A stretch of DNA of 64,000 bases from Aquiluna sp. (GCA_028822985.1 JAPKCK010000003.1:58046-122045), one strand, 5' to 3'; numbered from the stretch's first letter, positions 38,149 through 48,228 are shown. Program-made: numbers and translations. Notes: generated from the letters alone by a model not told the origin.

Positions 38149-38742
38149 CTACAGAGTCTTTTCGAGGTAGCAATTTGCACAAAGAGACTCGTAGGTAACT
38201 TGGTCACCGTCAATAGCGACCTGCTCACCATCGAAGATAAATACCCCATTTAGTAGGCGGCCGTTGAACATGGCCTTGCGACCGCAGCGGCATATCGTCT
38301 TTAGTTCTTCTAGGCTGTGCGAAATCTCGAGAAGCCTTTTGCTCCCCGGAAAGCTAAGGGTCTTAAAGTCGGTGCGAATTCCGTAGGCCAATACCGGTAC
38401 TCCATCAAGCACCGCAATCTCGAGACACTGATCTACTTGTTCGGGGGTCAGAAATTGGGCCTCATCTAAAAGCAAGCACGCTATTTTCTTGTTCTCAGCT
38501 CGGTTCAAGGACTCTGCTTCGCTTGAAAACTTTTCGCGCAGGTTCTGGGTCGGGGTAATCAGGAAATCAACGTCTCTAGATACGCCCAGTCTGCTAACGA
38601 TGGACTTATCGCCCTTGGAGTCAACGGATGGCTTAGCAATCAGAACGTGCTGAGCTCGTTCCTCGTAGTTGTAGGCAGCCTGAAGCAGGGCGGTGGACTT
38701 GCCGGAATTCATGGCCCCGTAGCGAAAATAAAGTTTGCTCAT
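38149..38742 (-). CDS. tdk: Thymidine kinase
   Basis: Salvage enzyme phosphorylating thymidine, of the tetrameric type II family. P-loop GAMNSGKST (9-17), LLLDEAQFL, lid region, and the zinc Cys motifs CRCGRKA and CANCYL. 197 residues. ATG start with no strong Shine-Dalgarno. It stands alone, between the aap operon and DUF3145, and is transcribed from its own upstream region. Confidence 0.93.
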   Translation of the reverse strand: MSKLYFRYGAMNSGKSTALLQAAYNYEERAQHVLIAKPSVDSKGDKSIVSRLGVSRDVDFLITPTQNLREKFSSEAESLNRAENKKIACLLLDEAQFLTPEQVDQCLEIAVLDGVPVLAYGIRTDFKTLSFPGSKRLLEISHSLEELKTICRCGRKAMFNGRLLNGVFIFDGEQVAIDGDQVTYESLCANCYLEKTL

Positions 38743-38809
38743 AACTTCTAGATGTTATCGGCAGAAACCTTCCTAGGCTCCCGCTGTTGGCAAGTGGCTC
38801 AAAAACACT

Positions 38810-38839
38810 TTGACTTTTCTAGACGTGGAGGTTTATCCT
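38810..38839 (+). promoter_or_regulatory. DUF3145 promoter
   Basis: TTGACT (-35), 18-base spacer, TATCCT (-10). One of the better matches to the housekeeping consensus in the window, about 55 bases before the gene. Confidence 0.5.
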
Positions 38840-38895
38840 CAAGGCAACGATTCAGGACATTGGGGAAGATGTTTATCTGAATCGGAGGTAGAAAA

Positions 38896-39360
38896 CTGGA
38901 CAACTGTCTATTGTGGGTTCTTTCTTGCCCGCAAGATAAGTGCAAGGAAATAGATGAAATCCTTGCGCGATTTTCTACGTCCAGAGCATGGTTTGCTCAG
39001 CCAGCATTACCGTCGACCTATCAACTCCAGACAAGATTAAGGTGCCCCCCTGGCGCTTGTGCCGATCTGGCCTCTGAGTTTTTCAAGCAGGGTATTATTT
39101 GCGAAATTGAAAGCCGGGGGACTGAGGATGAGCGCTATTTAGTCCACCCGAGGCTAGGCATTCATCGACAAGGCATTGACGCATCTGGAGAGCCAGTTAT
39201 CAGAATCGGGCAAATCCAAAGTTTTCTCACTCAGTCTCAGGGCAACATGGCTGAATTTGCTAGGCAGCTAAGGATTGCTGAGGGCCAAGCCTGGTTTGAT
39301 ATCTTTGAACCATTGAGGCTGTTCCCTGAAGGTGTGCGGCTGTTACCAAAAGCCGTTTAG
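38896..39360 (+). CDS. DUF3145 family protein
   Basis: Conserved actinobacterial protein of unknown function, typically next to the fatty-acid synthesis genes, as here. Recognisable blocks are LLWVLSCP at the start, HPRLGIHRQGIDASGEPVI in the middle and GQAWFDIFEPLRLFPEG at the end. The ORF track starts at TTG 38911, which has no ribosome-binding site and loses the first residues. A GGAGG at 38884-38888 points instead to CTG 38896, giving MDNCLLWVLSCP and normal length. Its stop overlaps the convergent fabF stop by 4 bases. Confidence 0.8.
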   Translation: MDNCLLWVLSCPQDKCKEIDEILARFSTSRAWFAQPALPSTYQLQTRLRCPPGACADLASEFFKQGIICEIESRGTEDERYLVHPRLGIHRQGIDASGEPVIRIGQIQSFLTQSQGNMAEFARQLRIAEGQAWFDIFEPLRLFPEGVRLLPKAV

Positions 39361-40589
39361 ACGTTACGGAATGCCAGAACAGCGTTGTGACCCCCAAAGC
39401 CGAAGCTGTTGGATATCGCTATTGCTTCTGGCCTTTGTAGTCGTGCGACAGACCTTGGAACGTTCAACGGAATTGCCGGATCTTGGTTGTCAAGATTGAT
39501 AGTTGGAGGTACCTGCTGCTGCTTTAGCGCCAAAATCGTAAAGATGGCCTCGATTGCTCCGGCGCCGCCAAGCAGGTGTCCGGTGGAAGCCTTGGTAGCG
39601 GCTATCACCAGGTTGTCCGTGTGTGCTCCAAAAACTCTATTTATAGCCGTGTACTCGGCAATGTCCCCGACTGGCGTAGATGTTGCGTGGGCATTGACGT
39701 GTTCGACATCTGAAATTGACGCGTCTGCCTGTTTCAAAGCGTCTAACATTGCTCTCGCCGCGCCAGCACCCTCGGGATCTGGCGCCGTGATGTGATAAGA
39801 ATCACTTGTTACGGAGCCACCGACGATTTCGCAGTAGATTTTTGCTCCCCGAGACTGTGCGGACTCCAGTGACTCTAGAACTAGAGCGCCTGCGCCCTCA
39901 CCCATCACGAATCCGTCTCGGTCAGTGTCGTAGGGCCTAGATGCCGCCTCAGGCGTGTCATTTTTCTTGCTCAACGCATGCATGGCAGCGAAGGCCGCTA
40001 TCGGAAGCGGATGGATGGCTGCTTCGGCACCGCCGGCAACTACAACATCGGCCTCGCCTCGTTGAATTCTATGGAAAGCGTTGGCGATTGCCTCGTTTCC
40101 TGATGCACATGCGCTAACAGCTGTTCTTGCTCCACCCTTAGCGCCCAGCGCCATACCGATTGCTGCCGCTGGTCCGTTCGGCATAAGCATCGGAACAGTC
40201 ATAGGCAGCACTCGTCTTGGCCCACGCTCTTGGAGAGTACTCCACGCGTCCAGAAGAGTCTGTACTCCGCCAATGCCTGTGGCAAAGTCGACTGCCAGTC
40301 GCTCCGGGTCCACTTCTGGATTTCCGGCGTCTGCCCAGGCCTCTCTGGCCGAAATCAAAGCGAATTGGCTGGAGGGATCCAGTCTTTTGGCTTCTTGCGG
40401 GCTGAGAACAGTGCTGGCAGCTATCATCGCTTGACCGGCGAATGTTACTGGCAGTTCGTACTTAGCAACCCAGTCCTGCTCTAGCGTAGATACTCCACTT
40501 TCCCCCCGCAAGAGCGCTTCCCAAGTTGCCATGGCGTCACCGGCAAGGGGAGTTGTCGCCCCCATGCCTGTAACAACTACGCGCCGCAT
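39357..40589 (-). CDS. fabF: Beta-ketoacyl-ACP synthase II
   Basis: Elongating condensing enzyme of type II fatty-acid synthesis. Thiolase fold with the active-site Cys in ACASGNEAI and the two His in NAHATSTPVGD and STGHLLGGAG. 410 residues. Last gene of the aceE-fasR-fabD-fabH-acpP-fabF string, starting 1 base after acpP. Confidence 0.95.
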   Translation of the reverse strand: MRRVVVTGMGATTPLAGDAMATWEALLRGESGVSTLEQDWVAKYELPVTFAGQAMIAASTVLSPQEAKRLDPSSQFALISAREAWADAGNPEVDPERLAVDFATGIGGVQTLLDAWSTLQERGPRRVLPMTVPMLMPNGPAAAIGMALGAKGGARTAVSACASGNEAIANAFHRIQRGEADVVVAGGAEAAIHPLPIAAFAAMHALSKKNDTPEAASRPYDTDRDGFVMGEGAGALVLESLESAQSRGAKIYCEIVGGSVTSDSYHITAPDPEGAGAARAMLDALKQADASISDVEHVNAHATSTPVGDIAEYTAINRVFGAHTDNLVIAATKASTGHLLGGAGAIEAIFTILALKQQQVPPTINLDNQDPAIPLNVPRSVARLQRPEAIAISNSFGFGGHNAVLAFRNV

Positions 40590-40590
40590 T

Positions 40591-40839
40591 TTAGTCTTGA
40601 TTCGCCGTTATGTAGCTCACCGCGTCGCCCACAGTGATTAGGTTCTTTACTTCTTCATCTGGGATTTTTACGCTGAACTTGTCTTCGGCGTTGACCACGA
40701 TAGTCATCATCGATATCGAATCGATGTCTAAGTCGTCGGTGAACGACTTCTCCATTTGAACAGCTTCTGCTGCGATACCAGTCTCGTCGTTGACGAGCTC
40801 GGCTAGTCCAGCTAGTACCTCTTGCTGTGTATGTGCCAT
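40591..40839 (-). CDS. acpP: Acyl carrier protein
   Basis: 82-residue acidic carrier that holds the growing fatty acyl chain on 4'-phosphopantetheine. The attachment serine is in DDLDIDSISMMT (DSI instead of the usual DSL). ATG with AGGAGA upstream. Its place between fabH and fabF is standard in Actinobacteria. Confidence 0.95.
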   Translation of the reverse strand: MAHTQQEVLAGLAELVNDETGIAAEAVQMEKSFTDDLDIDSISMMTIVVNAEDKFSVKIPDEEVKNLITVGDAVSYITANQD

Positions 40840-40879
40840 GTGGGTTTCTCCTAATTGCTTCGTTAGTAACTGAATTATC

Positions 40880-41878
40880 TTATGGGAGTTCTACAACTTG
40901 GGCCGCGAAGGTGAGCCCCGCGCCGAAACCAATTTGCAGCGCATATCCTCCACTCGCTACCTTTTTCTCTTCGAGAATCCGGTGCATTGCGAGCGGAACG
41001 GAGGCAGCGGAGGTGTTTCCAGTCTCCACAATGTCCTTGGCGATAACCACGGAATCTGGAAGCTTCATCTGTTTTGCGAACTCGTCTATGATTCTCAAGT
41101 TTGCTTGGTGCATGACCAGAGCACTTAGATCGCTTGCTTCGATACCTGCAGCGTCAAGGGCCTCTTTGGCCACCTTGGACATTTCCCAAACGGCCCAGCG
41201 AAATACGGTCTGGCCTTCTTGAGTAAGGGTTGGCCATGGAGTTTTGCCGTCTCGGAAGTCCAAGATAGATCCGGTCATGCCGACTTTGTCCCAGCTTGAA
41301 CCGTCAGCACCCCAAATCGTCTTAGAAATTCCAGGGTGATCGCTAGCGCCAACTATTGCGGCGCCAGCACCGTCTCCAAGAAGGAAACTTATGGTTCTGT
41401 CAGTTGGTGAGATAAAGTCTGAAAGCTTCTCGGCACCGACTACCAGTACGTATTTGCACAATCCAGAACGAACTAAAGCATCCGCCTGGGCTATGCCGTA
41501 GCAATAACCTGCGCAGGCTGCGGAAATGTCATAGGCCGCCGCATCGTGAGCTCCAACCAGCTCCGACAGTAACGAGGCGCCAGAGGGGGTTTGGTAGGGA
41601 AACGAAATGGTGGCCAGGATGACCGCACCTATTTCGTTTGGGTCAACGCCAGATTTTGCTATTGCCTCTTTTGATGCCTCCACAGCCAGGTCCATCAGGG
41701 ACTGATCTTCGGCGGCTCTGGTCCGTGTTGCCACTCCGGTCCGCTGCTTAATCCACTCGTCAGAAGAATCAATCGGGCCAGCTATATCATCGTTGGTCAC
41801 AACCTGATTTCCTCTTGCGGCGCCCAGAGCATAAATGCGGGTGTGGGCCACCGGAATGGATTCTTGGAGCTGTTTCAT
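40880..41878 (-). CDS. fabH: Beta-ketoacyl-ACP synthase III
   Basis: Starts each fatty acid by condensing an acyl-CoA primer with malonyl-ACP, so its specificity sets straight versus branched chains. Cys in ISAACAGYCYG, His in MHQANLRI, Asn in GNTSAASVP. 332 residues. The ATG overlaps the fabD stop (ATGA). Confidence 0.95.
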   Translation of the reverse strand: MKQLQESIPVAHTRIYALGAARGNQVVTNDDIAGPIDSSDEWIKQRTGVATRTRAAEDQSLMDLAVEASKEAIAKSGVDPNEIGAVILATISFPYQTPSGASLLSELVGAHDAAAYDISAACAGYCYGIAQADALVRSGLCKYVLVVGAEKLSDFISPTDRTISFLLGDGAGAAIVGASDHPGISKTIWGADGSSWDKVGMTGSILDFRDGKTPWPTLTQEGQTVFRWAVWEMSKVAKEALDAAGIEASDLSALVMHQANLRIIDEFAKQMKLPDSVVIAKDIVETGNTSAASVPLAMHRILEEKKVASGGYALQIGFGAGLTFAAQVVELP

Positions 41879-42774
41879 TTAATAACCCTCTCGAAATCAG
41901 TTGGCACCTTCAAGGCTATCGGGTTCGCATTGGGGACCGCTCTTTTTACTAGTCCCGTGAGTGCTCCGGCAGGAGGTAATTCAACAAAATCGAACTGCTC
42001 TTCTGGAAGGTTGGCCATGCACAAGTCCCAACGAACAGGCGCTGTTACCTGGCTGACAAGAGAGTCAATAAATTTTTGTCCACTGCCACAGAGTTGACCA
42101 TCGACGTTGCTCCAAAGCTTCATTATCGGATCCGATACAGCGACTTCGCGAACTGCCTCGGCCAACTCCAGGCGAGCTGAATCCATGTAGCTGGTGTGGA
42201 AGGCACCTGCCACTTTAAGCTCAATAACTCGAGTTTTGGTTGGTGGTGAAGCAATTAGGAGAGCTATCTTGCCTTTGTCTCCTGCAGCAACCAGTTGGCC
42301 GGCACCATTGTGATTGGCTATCTCAAGACCTATTTCTCGAACCGCAAGCATTACTTCAGTGGAGTCTCCGCCAAGGATTGCCGCCATGCTTGTTGGCTGC
42401 TCGGCAGCAGCCTTAGCCATTGCTCGGGCACGGATAGCCACAAGCCTGATAGCTTCCTCGTCCGAAATAACTCCGGTTATTGCGGCAGCTGCAAATTCGC
42501 CAACCGAGTGACCGAGAACTCCCGCGACGGGGGAGTCGCGAAACAATGTCCTGTAGGCGGCAATTGAAGAGGCCACGATAAGCGGCTGAGCAATCGCCGT
42601 GTCCTTAATTTGGGCGTCGTCCGCTGTGGTTCCCAGGCTCACAAGGTCAAGGCCGCTGGCCGATGAAAGTTTTTCCAACTCGGACCGGAACCCTTGGACT
42701 TCTGTAAGCCATGGGCCAAGAAAACCGGCTGACTGGGAGCCTTGACCTGGGCACGCGGCGATCCACATTGTCAT
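41875..42774 (-). CDS. fabD: Malonyl-CoA:ACP acyltransferase
   Basis: Loads malonate onto ACP. Serine motif GHSVGEFAAA, N-terminal ACPGQGSQSAGF and the His region GAFHTSYMDSA. 299 residues. Overlaps fasR upstream and fabH downstream by 4 bases each. Confidence 0.94.
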   Translation of the reverse strand: MTMWIAACPGQGSQSAGFLGPWLTEVQGFRSELEKLSSASGLDLVSLGTTADDAQIKDTAIAQPLIVASSIAAYRTLFRDSPVAGVLGHSVGEFAAAAITGVISDEEAIRLVAIRARAMAKAAAEQPTSMAAILGGDSTEVMLAVREIGLEIANHNGAGQLVAAGDKGKIALLIASPPTKTRVIELKVAGAFHTSYMDSARLELAEAVREVAVSDPIMKLWSNVDGQLCGSGQKFIDSLVSQVTAPVRWDLCMANLPEEQFDFVELPPAGALTGLVKRAVPNANPIALKVPTDFERVIK

Positions 42775-43931
42775 CTTCTAAGTCCCGATTCGCTATCGCT
42801 TATTGCACCTAGCGCAAGGGCTATTTGCAGCATAAAGGCAGATCTAGGGGCAGTTGGGTCTTCGATAATAATTTCCTGTATTCGTTTTAGTCGATATCTA
42901 ACTGTGTTCGCGTGAACAAATAGCTGCTTGGAAGTTGCCTCCAAAGACCGACCGCATTCAAGATAAGCCCGGAGAGTGGAGAGCAAGTCAGATTGAGAAT
43001 CTGCGAGGGGCACGTAAAACTTATCCATCATTGACTGCTTAGCTAACGGGTCGCCCGCTAGAGCTCTTTCCGGCAGTAGCTTGTCAGCCGGGATTGGGCG
43101 GGTGCTCGAGCCAACAGTTGGGGCGACGGCGAGGGCTGATAGAGCAGCTTTAGCCGACTTTGATGCATCGGAGACGCTCAGTACCGTTGGACCTAGCACA
43201 AGCGGCCCAGCCCCAAAGTATTGCTCTAGCGCCTCGGCCGTTTCATATATCTTTATTTCTGCATCAGTTGTTGGCTCCATGAGTCCAACTACGACGACTT
43301 GCCGTCTACCTTGAATTCCAACCAGGACGTCGGCGGAAAGTTTCCTAGCTGTCTTGCGGACGCCATCGGGGTCTTCGCTTGAGGGTGTGGAACCGAGCAA
43401 TACCGCCACGGCCCCGTCCGCCTGCCAGCCGAGCGCAGCGACGCGTGAGCTAATTTCCTGGGATGTTTCACCGCTAATAATCGAATCGACAACCAGGGCT
43501 TCCAGTCTGGCATCCCAGAGTCCACGAGCCTCAGCGGCACGTGCGTAAACGTCTGCGGCGCTGAAGGCCAAGTCCCTCGAGTATTTAAGAACCGCGTTGT
43601 GAAGGTCAGGGTGCTCCTTGAGGACCGTCTCCTCAACCATCTCCACTACAACTTGAATAACCTGGAGGGTTTCTTGGAGTGAAATGGAACGTAGAAGTTC
43701 TCTTGGAGCACTACCAAATACGTCCGCAGCTACCCAGGGCTGGGCCTTCGGATCTTTATACCAACTGATAAAACTGGTGATACCCGTCTGGGCAACACCG
43801 CCTATCGCTGCTCTTCGAACGGGCGGCATGCTTCGATACCAGGGCAGCGTTTCGTCGAGCCGAATAAGAGTCGCGGTGGCCAACTCCCCGGCAATGGAGT
43901 TCAGCCACGCAAGATGCTTAGGAGTCTCCAC
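42771..43931 (-). CDS. fasR: PucR-type activator of fatty-acid synthesis genes
   Basis: CdaR/PucR-type regulator with a C-terminal helix-turn-helix ([25 protein letters not shown]) and a GGDEF-like central region. In Streptomyces the protein FasR, encoded at the same place before fabD, activates fabD-fabH-acpP-fabF, which supports the symbol. The ORF opens at 43982, inside aceE; starts at ATG 43961 and GTG 43931 are possible, and 43931 best fits the family N-terminus ([19 protein letters not shown]). The exact start is uncertain. Confidence 0.85.
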   Translation of the reverse strand: METPKHLAWLNSIAGELATATLIRLDETLPWYRSMPPVRRAAIGGVAQTGITSFISWYKDPKAQPWVAADVFGSAPRELLRSISLQETLQVIQVVVEMVEETVLKEHPDLHNAVLKYSRDLAFSAADVYARAAEARGLWDARLEALVVDSIISGETSQEISSRVAALGWQADGAVAVLLGSTPSSEDPDGVRKTARKLSADVLVGIQGRRQVVVVGLMEPTTDAEIKIYETAEALEQYFGAGPLVLGPTVLSVSDASKSAKAALSALAVAPTVGSSTRPIPADKLLPERALAGDPLAKQSMMDKFYVPLADSQSDLLSTLRAYLECGRSLEATSKQLFVHANTVRYRLKRIQEIIIEDPTAPRSAFMLQIALALGAISDSESGLRR

Positions 43932-46641
43932 CGGCTGTCCCGCTTGTTCCGGCCGCAACATCGTGCAAGCGATACTTGTCAATCGCTAACTGAGGAATTG
44001 ACGAGTCAATTTTCTGCTCGGCAACTAACTGCTCCAGCACTCTAACTGCGATCGAGGGTCCGTCAATTTTGAAGTACCGTCGTGCAGCTGCTCTGGTATC
44101 GGAGAATCCAAAGCCATCGGCTCCTAAGGTGGCGTAGTCTCCGGAAATCCATGGTCTGATCATGTCTGCGACCGAGTGCATAAAGTCGGTGACACCAAGA
44201 GTTGGGCCTTCGGAGTCCGCTAACTTACCTGTTAGGTACGGCATCGTTGAGTCTTGATTCGGGTACAGGAATCTTTTTTCATCCGAGGCTAGTCCGTCTT
44301 TTCTCAGCTCAGTCCAGCTGGTGACCGACCAAACATCAGCGGAGACCCCCCACTCGAGCAATAGCTGTTGCGCCTCAAGTGCCCATGGAATGGCTACTCC
44401 AGATGCAAGAATCTTTGCCTTGTGACCTGATGCTGCATTTTTGCCTACGAGGTGTATCCCTCTAATGATCCCGTCAACATCGACTTCCTCAGGCTCTGCT
44501 GGCTGCAGAGCGGGCTCGTTGTAAACGGTTAGGTAGTACATGACGTTTGGATCCGGGTGTTCGCCACCGTACATGCGTTCAATTCCAGTTCGAACTATGT
44601 GCCCTATTTCGTAGCCGTAAGCAGGGTCGTAGCTGATAACGGCGGGGTTTGTGCTTGCCAAAACAGGGGAGTGGCCATCGGCGTGTTGCAGGCCTTCGCC
44701 AGTCAGAGTGGTACGCCCGGCAGTGGCTCCTATCAGGAAGCCTCTGACCATCTGGTCGCCGGCTAGCCACATGGCGTCCGCTGTCCGCTGGAATCCAAAC
44801 ATTGAGTAGAAGACGTAGAACGGAATAATCGGCTGTCCGTGAGTCGAGTAACTGGAACCAGCCGCGGTAAATGCGGCAAGTGAGCCGGCCTCATTGATTC
44901 CGGTGTGAAGTATTTGTCCGTTCGTCGCTTCTTTGTAGCTCAGGAGCTGCTCTCGGTCGACTGATAGATAGTTCTGACCGTTTGGATTGTAAATTTTTGC
45001 CGTCGGGAAGAAGGCGTCCATTCCAAAAGTTCGGGCCTCGTCCGGGATGATCATCGATATGCGCTCGCCGAAGCCTTCAGATTTTAGAAGATCCTTGAGC
45101 ATTCTCACGAAAGACATAGTTGTTGCTATCTCCTGGCTGCCGGAGCCCTTGCGAGGTGAGGCGTAAGCCTTATCGGTTGGGAGCTCGAAGCTTACGTACT
45201 TGCTTCTTCGTTCAGGGAGGTAACCCCCAAGCTCTTTGCGACGCTCGTGCATGTACTGAATTTCCGGGGCATCTCTGCCGGGGTGGTAGTAAGGCGGCTG
45301 GTATGGATCCGATTCCAGTTGTGCATCGGTTATCGGCACGCGCATTTCGTCTCGGAAATCTTTTAGATTCTGGAGAGTGAGCTTTTTCATCTGGTGGGTG
45401 GCATTGCGACCTTCAAAGCTCTTACCCAGACCATAGCCCTTTACGGTTTTGGTTATTATTACTGTTGGCTGGCCCTTATGCTCTGTCGCGGCCTTGTAGG
45501 CGGCATAGATTTTCTTATAATCGTGCCCTCCGCGCTTGAGGCCCCAAATTTGGTCGTCAGTCATGGATCCCACCATGTTGGCTGTTCTGGGGTCTCTGCC
45601 GAAGAAGTTTTCTCTTACGAAGGCTCCGGATTCGGCCTTATAAGTCTGATAGTCGCCATCTGGAGTTCGGTTCATAAGGTCAACCAGTGCACCGTCAGCA
45701 TCCTGCTGTAGTAAAGGATCCCATTCCCTGCCCCAGATGACTTTTATTACGTTCCAGCCGGCACCTCGGAAGAAACTTTCTAGCTCTTGGATTATTTTGC
45801 CATTACCTCGAACAGGTCCATCCAGACGCTGCAGGTTGGCGTTAACTACGAACGTCAGATTATCTAAGCTGTCATTCGCAGCAAGCTGCAAGGCGCCCCT
45901 TGATTCAACCTCGTCGAGCTCGCCGTCCCCCAGGAATGCCCAAACGTGCTGCTCGCTGGTGTCCTTGAAACCACGTCCCTGAAGGTAGCGATTAAATTGC
46001 GCTTGGTAAATCGCATTGATAGGACCCAGCCCCATTGACACCGTCGGGAATTCCCAGAATTCCGGAAGCAGTCTTGGGTGAGGGTATGAGGGCAGCCCGC
46101 CTCCGGGTTGAGACTTCTCTTGCCGGAAGGCGTCCAGCTTTTCTGCACTGAGTCTGTCTTCCAAGTAGGCCCGAGCGTATGGGCCTGGTGATGCGTGACC
46201 CTGAATGAAAATTTGATCCGCCCCAGCCGGGTGATCATGCCCCTTAAAAAAGTGGTTGAAACCGACTTCGTAGAGCGAAGCGCTCGAAGCAAACGAGGAG
46301 ATGTGCCCGCCGACGGCAATACCGGGTCGCTGGGCTCGGTGCACCATGATGGCCGAGTTCCAGCGCATCCAAGCACGGTAGGTACGTTCTATTTGTTCGT
46401 CGCCGGGGAAATCCGGCTCGTCTTCTGGAGAAATGGTGTTTATGTAATCAGTAGTAGGTATTAGGGGCACATTCAGCTGAAGATCGTGAGATCTACGCAG
46501 GAGCGACTGCATAATTTCTCTTGCGCGACCACGACCGTGGGCTTTCGCAAGGGCGTCAAGTGATTCAAGCCATTCCGCCGTCTCTTGTGGATCGCGGTCC
46601 GGGGATGGCGGGACGTATGCATCTTGGTTGTTGTGCGACAC
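43918..46641 (-). CDS. aceE: Pyruvate dehydrogenase E1 component (homodimeric)
   Basis: Thiamine-diphosphate enzyme that decarboxylates pyruvate and acetylates the lipoyl group of E2. TPP motif [14 protein letters not shown] through [11 protein letters not shown]; substrate region [17 protein letters not shown]. 907 residues, typical of the single-chain E1. GTG start with GAGG 6 bases upstream. It heads the minus-strand run into fasR and the fab genes, so acetyl-CoA supply and fatty-acid synthesis appear to be transcribed together. E2 and the lipoylation genes are about 16 kb away. Confidence 0.96.
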   Translation of the reverse strand: MSHNNQDAYVPPSPDRDPQETAEWLESLDALAKAHGRGRAREIMQSLLRRSHDLQLNVPLIPTTDYINTISPEDEPDFPGDEQIERTYRAWMRWNSAIMVHRAQRPGIAVGGHISSFASSASLYEVGFNHFFKGHDHPAGADQIFIQGHASPGPYARAYLEDRLSAEKLDAFRQEKSQPGGGLPSYPHPRLLPEFWEFPTVSMGLGPINAIYQAQFNRYLQGRGFKDTSEQHVWAFLGDGELDEVESRGALQLAANDSLDNLTFVVNANLQRLDGPVRGNGKIIQELESFFRGAGWNVIKVIWGREWDPLLQQDADGALVDLMNRTPDGDYQTYKAESGAFVRENFFGRDPRTANMVGSMTDDQIWGLKRGGHDYKKIYAAYKAATEHKGQPTVIITKTVKGYGLGKSFEGRNATHQMKKLTLQNLKDFRDEMRVPITDAQLESDPYQPPYYHPGRDAPEIQYMHERRKELGGYLPERRSKYVSFELPTDKAYASPRKGSGSQEIATTMSFVRMLKDLLKSEGFGERISMIIPDEARTFGMDAFFPTAKIYNPNGQNYLSVDREQLLSYKEATNGQILHTGINEAGSLAAFTAAGSSYSTHGQPIIPFYVFYSMFGFQRTADAMWLAGDQMVRGFLIGATAGRTTLTGEGLQHADGHSPVLASTNPAVISYDPAYGYEIGHIVRTGIERMYGGEHPDPNVMYYLTVYNEPALQPAEPEEVDVDGIIRGIHLVGKNAASGHKAKILASGVAIPWALEAQQLLLEWGVSADVWSVTSWTELRKDGLASDEKRFLYPNQDSTMPYLTGKLADSEGPTLGVTDFMHSVADMIRPWISGDYATLGADGFGFSDTRAAARRYFKIDGPSIAVRVLEQLVAEQKIDSSIPQLAIDKYRLHDVAAGTSGTAGGDS

Positions 46642-46693
46642 TGAAGCCTCTTTTCGTGGCCTGGATTCCTTATGCTCTTGTGTGAGCCTCTAA

Positions 46694-46722
46694 AGTCTAC
46701 ATAGGACTTAGAAATCTGTCCG
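46694..46722 (-). promoter_or_regulatory. aceE promoter
   Basis: Minus-strand CGGACA (-35), 17-base spacer, TAGACT (-10). The -35 is embedded in the CCGACA/TGTCGG palindrome described separately, so a factor binding there would control aceE. Confidence 0.5.
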
Positions 46723-46739
46723 ACACCCTGTCGGTTTTT
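46720..46739. promoter_or_regulatory. Palindrome shared by aceE and peroxiredoxin promoters
   Basis: CCGACA-CCC-TGTCGG, perfect 6-bp arms, followed by TTTTT. It lies in the 135-base gap between divergent genes, over the aceE -35 and about 12 bases before a GATAAT -10 (46747-46752) for the peroxiredoxin. An operator is more likely than a terminator at this location. Confidence 0.45.
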
Positions 46740-46776
46740 CAGGGTAGATAATCTCAAATATGTAAAGGGAGAATAT

Positions 46777-47235
46777 ATGTCAATTTCTGTCGGGGACAAA
46801 GCCCCAGATTTCTCTCTCACCAATCAGTTTGGTGAGGTCGTAACGCTAAGTGATTTCGAGGGTAAAAAACCGGTAGTTCTCGTTTTTTATCCGCTGTCTT
46901 TTTCGGGCACTTGCACCGAAGAGCTATGTGAACTCAGAGACAATCTCTCCACTTTTGAGTCGGCGGAGGTCGAGCTGCTTGCCATTTCAGTCGACAATAA
47001 GTTCACTCAAGCAAAGTTCGCTGAAGATCAGGGGTATGGGTTCCAGCTACTGGCAGATTTTTGGCCGCACGGTCTCGTAACCAAGTTGTACGACGTATTC
47101 CTTGAGGACCGCGGGCATGCCACTCGAGGTACCTTTGTAATCGCCAAGTCCGGCGAACTAGTGGCGAAGTTCATCACCTCTCCAGGGGAGCCCCGAGATC
47201 TTGATTCCTACAAAAAGGCGCTTGAGCTTCTATAA
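46777..47235 (+). CDS. Peroxiredoxin (AhpE/BCP-like)
   Basis: Thioredoxin-fold peroxidase that reduces hydroperoxides. N-terminal VGDKAPDFSLTNQFGE and peroxidatic Cys46 in YPLSFSGTCTEELCELRD, with a second Cys at 51. 152 residues. The block resembles actinobacterial AhpE (1-Cys) proteins; whether Cys51 resolves is not clear. ATG with AGGGAG upstream. Divergent from aceE. Confidence 0.88.
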   Translation: MSISVGDKAPDFSLTNQFGEVVTLSDFEGKKPVVLVFYPLSFSGTCTEELCELRDNLSTFESAEVELLAISVDNKFTQAKFAEDQGYGFQLLADFWPHGLVTKLYDVFLEDRGHATRGTFVIAKSGELVAKFITSPGEPRDLDSYKKALELL

Positions 47236-47265
47236 GCTAACAGTTTGGTAGTAAGATTTCGCGAG

Positions 47266-47338
47266 GGGCCTTTAGCTCAGTTGGTAGAGCGCCACGTTTA
47301 CACCGTGGATGTCATCGGTTCGAGCCCGGTAGGGCCCA
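47266..47338 (+). tRNA. tRNA-Val (TAC)
   Basis: Acceptor GGGCCTT/AGGGCCC (one T-G pair), anticodon stem CCACG/CGTGG with loop TTTACAC (anticodon TAC), T-loop TTCGAGC, discriminator A, no encoded CCA. Confidence 0.95.
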
Positions 47339-47412
47339 CTCGAACGGCTTGGTCGTTATTTAGCGAATCCATAAGCCTGAAATGCGGCACAAATCACGAA
47401 GCACTAATTTGA

Positions 47413-48228
47413 TTGGCTGAAGACATGGAAAAGTTATCCTCTCTTGTCAACCACTTCAATTTGCTTTGGCCTGAGTCAGAAGTTGCGGACTGGGACAGGT
47501 CCGGGTTGATGATCGGGGACCTATCCTCTGAAGTGCATACGGTCGTTCTAAGCGTTGATGTGACAGTAGATGTTCTGGCGCACGCCAAGGACCTCGGAGC
47601 GAACCTTATTTTGTCGCATCACCCGATGTTCCTAAGGGGCACGCATACTCTTCGTGAGGATTCGGCGAAGGGCTCAGAGGCAGCATTCGCAATCAAGAAC
47701 GACCTGGCGGTTTTCTCGGCTCACACGAATGCTGATTTTGTCCCCAATGGCGTCTCGCAGACCCTAGCGAAGAATCTTGGCCTGATTTCACTCGATTTCC
47801 TGGATTCCGAGACTAAGCAGGGGGTTGTTGGGACCCTTAAAGAGCCAGTCACGCTATTGGACTTTGCTCGAGCGGCAGCCAAAGTGCTTCCTTCAGTTGC
47901 GCAGGGGCTCAGGGTTGCGGGGGACCCTAATCGTATGATTTCCAAGGTTGGCTTGGTTGCTGGAGCGGGCGACAGCTATTTGAACCTTGCTCAAGGGGCA
48001 AATCTTGATCTTTTCATCACCTCTGATCTAAGGCACCACCCATCTCAAGATTTTGTCGAGCAGACCAAGTTGACAAATGGCCCCGCGCTAATGGACATCG
48101 CCCACTGGGCGGCGGAGTGGCTATGGCTTGAGGTCGCTCAGGAACAGCTCAGTGATAAGTTTGATTCTGTTAGTTTTATCGTCAGTGATTTGTCGACCGA
48201 CCCTTGGAATTTTGTGGTGATGCAATGA
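47413..48228 (+). CDS. Nif3-like dinuclear metal center protein
   Basis: NIF3/YbgI family, also called GTP cyclohydrolase I type 2-like; a widely conserved protein of uncertain function that binds two metal ions. Ligand blocks: WDRSGLMIGD, ILSHHPMFLRG, HTNADFVPNGV and DLRHHPSQDF. 271 residues from TTG 47413, or 267 from ATG 47425; neither has a strong Shine-Dalgarno. The stop overlaps the start of the next gene (ATGA), a pairing common in Actinobacteria. Confidence 0.9.
   Translation: MAEDMEKLSSLVNHFNLLWPESEVADWDRSGLMIGDLSSEVHTVVLSVDVTVDVLAHAKDLGANLILSHHPMFLRGTHTLREDSAKGSEAAFAIKNDLAVFSAHTNADFVPNGVSQTLAKNLGLISLDFLDSETKQGVVGTLKEPVTLLDFARAAAKVLPSVAQGLRVAGDPNRMISKVGLVAGAGDSYLNLAQGANLDLFITSDLRHHPSQDFVEQTKLTNGPALMDIAHWAAEWLWLEVAQEQLSDKFDSVSFIVSDLSTDPWNFVVMQ

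Noticed and set aside
45864-46376. 170-residue minus-strand ORF within aceE
   Set aside because: Shadow of aceE in another frame.
46720-46739. Intrinsic terminator (hairpin plus T5) before the peroxiredoxin gene
   Set aside because: It lies between divergent genes, where neither transcript needs to end, and it overlaps a -35; an operator is more likely.
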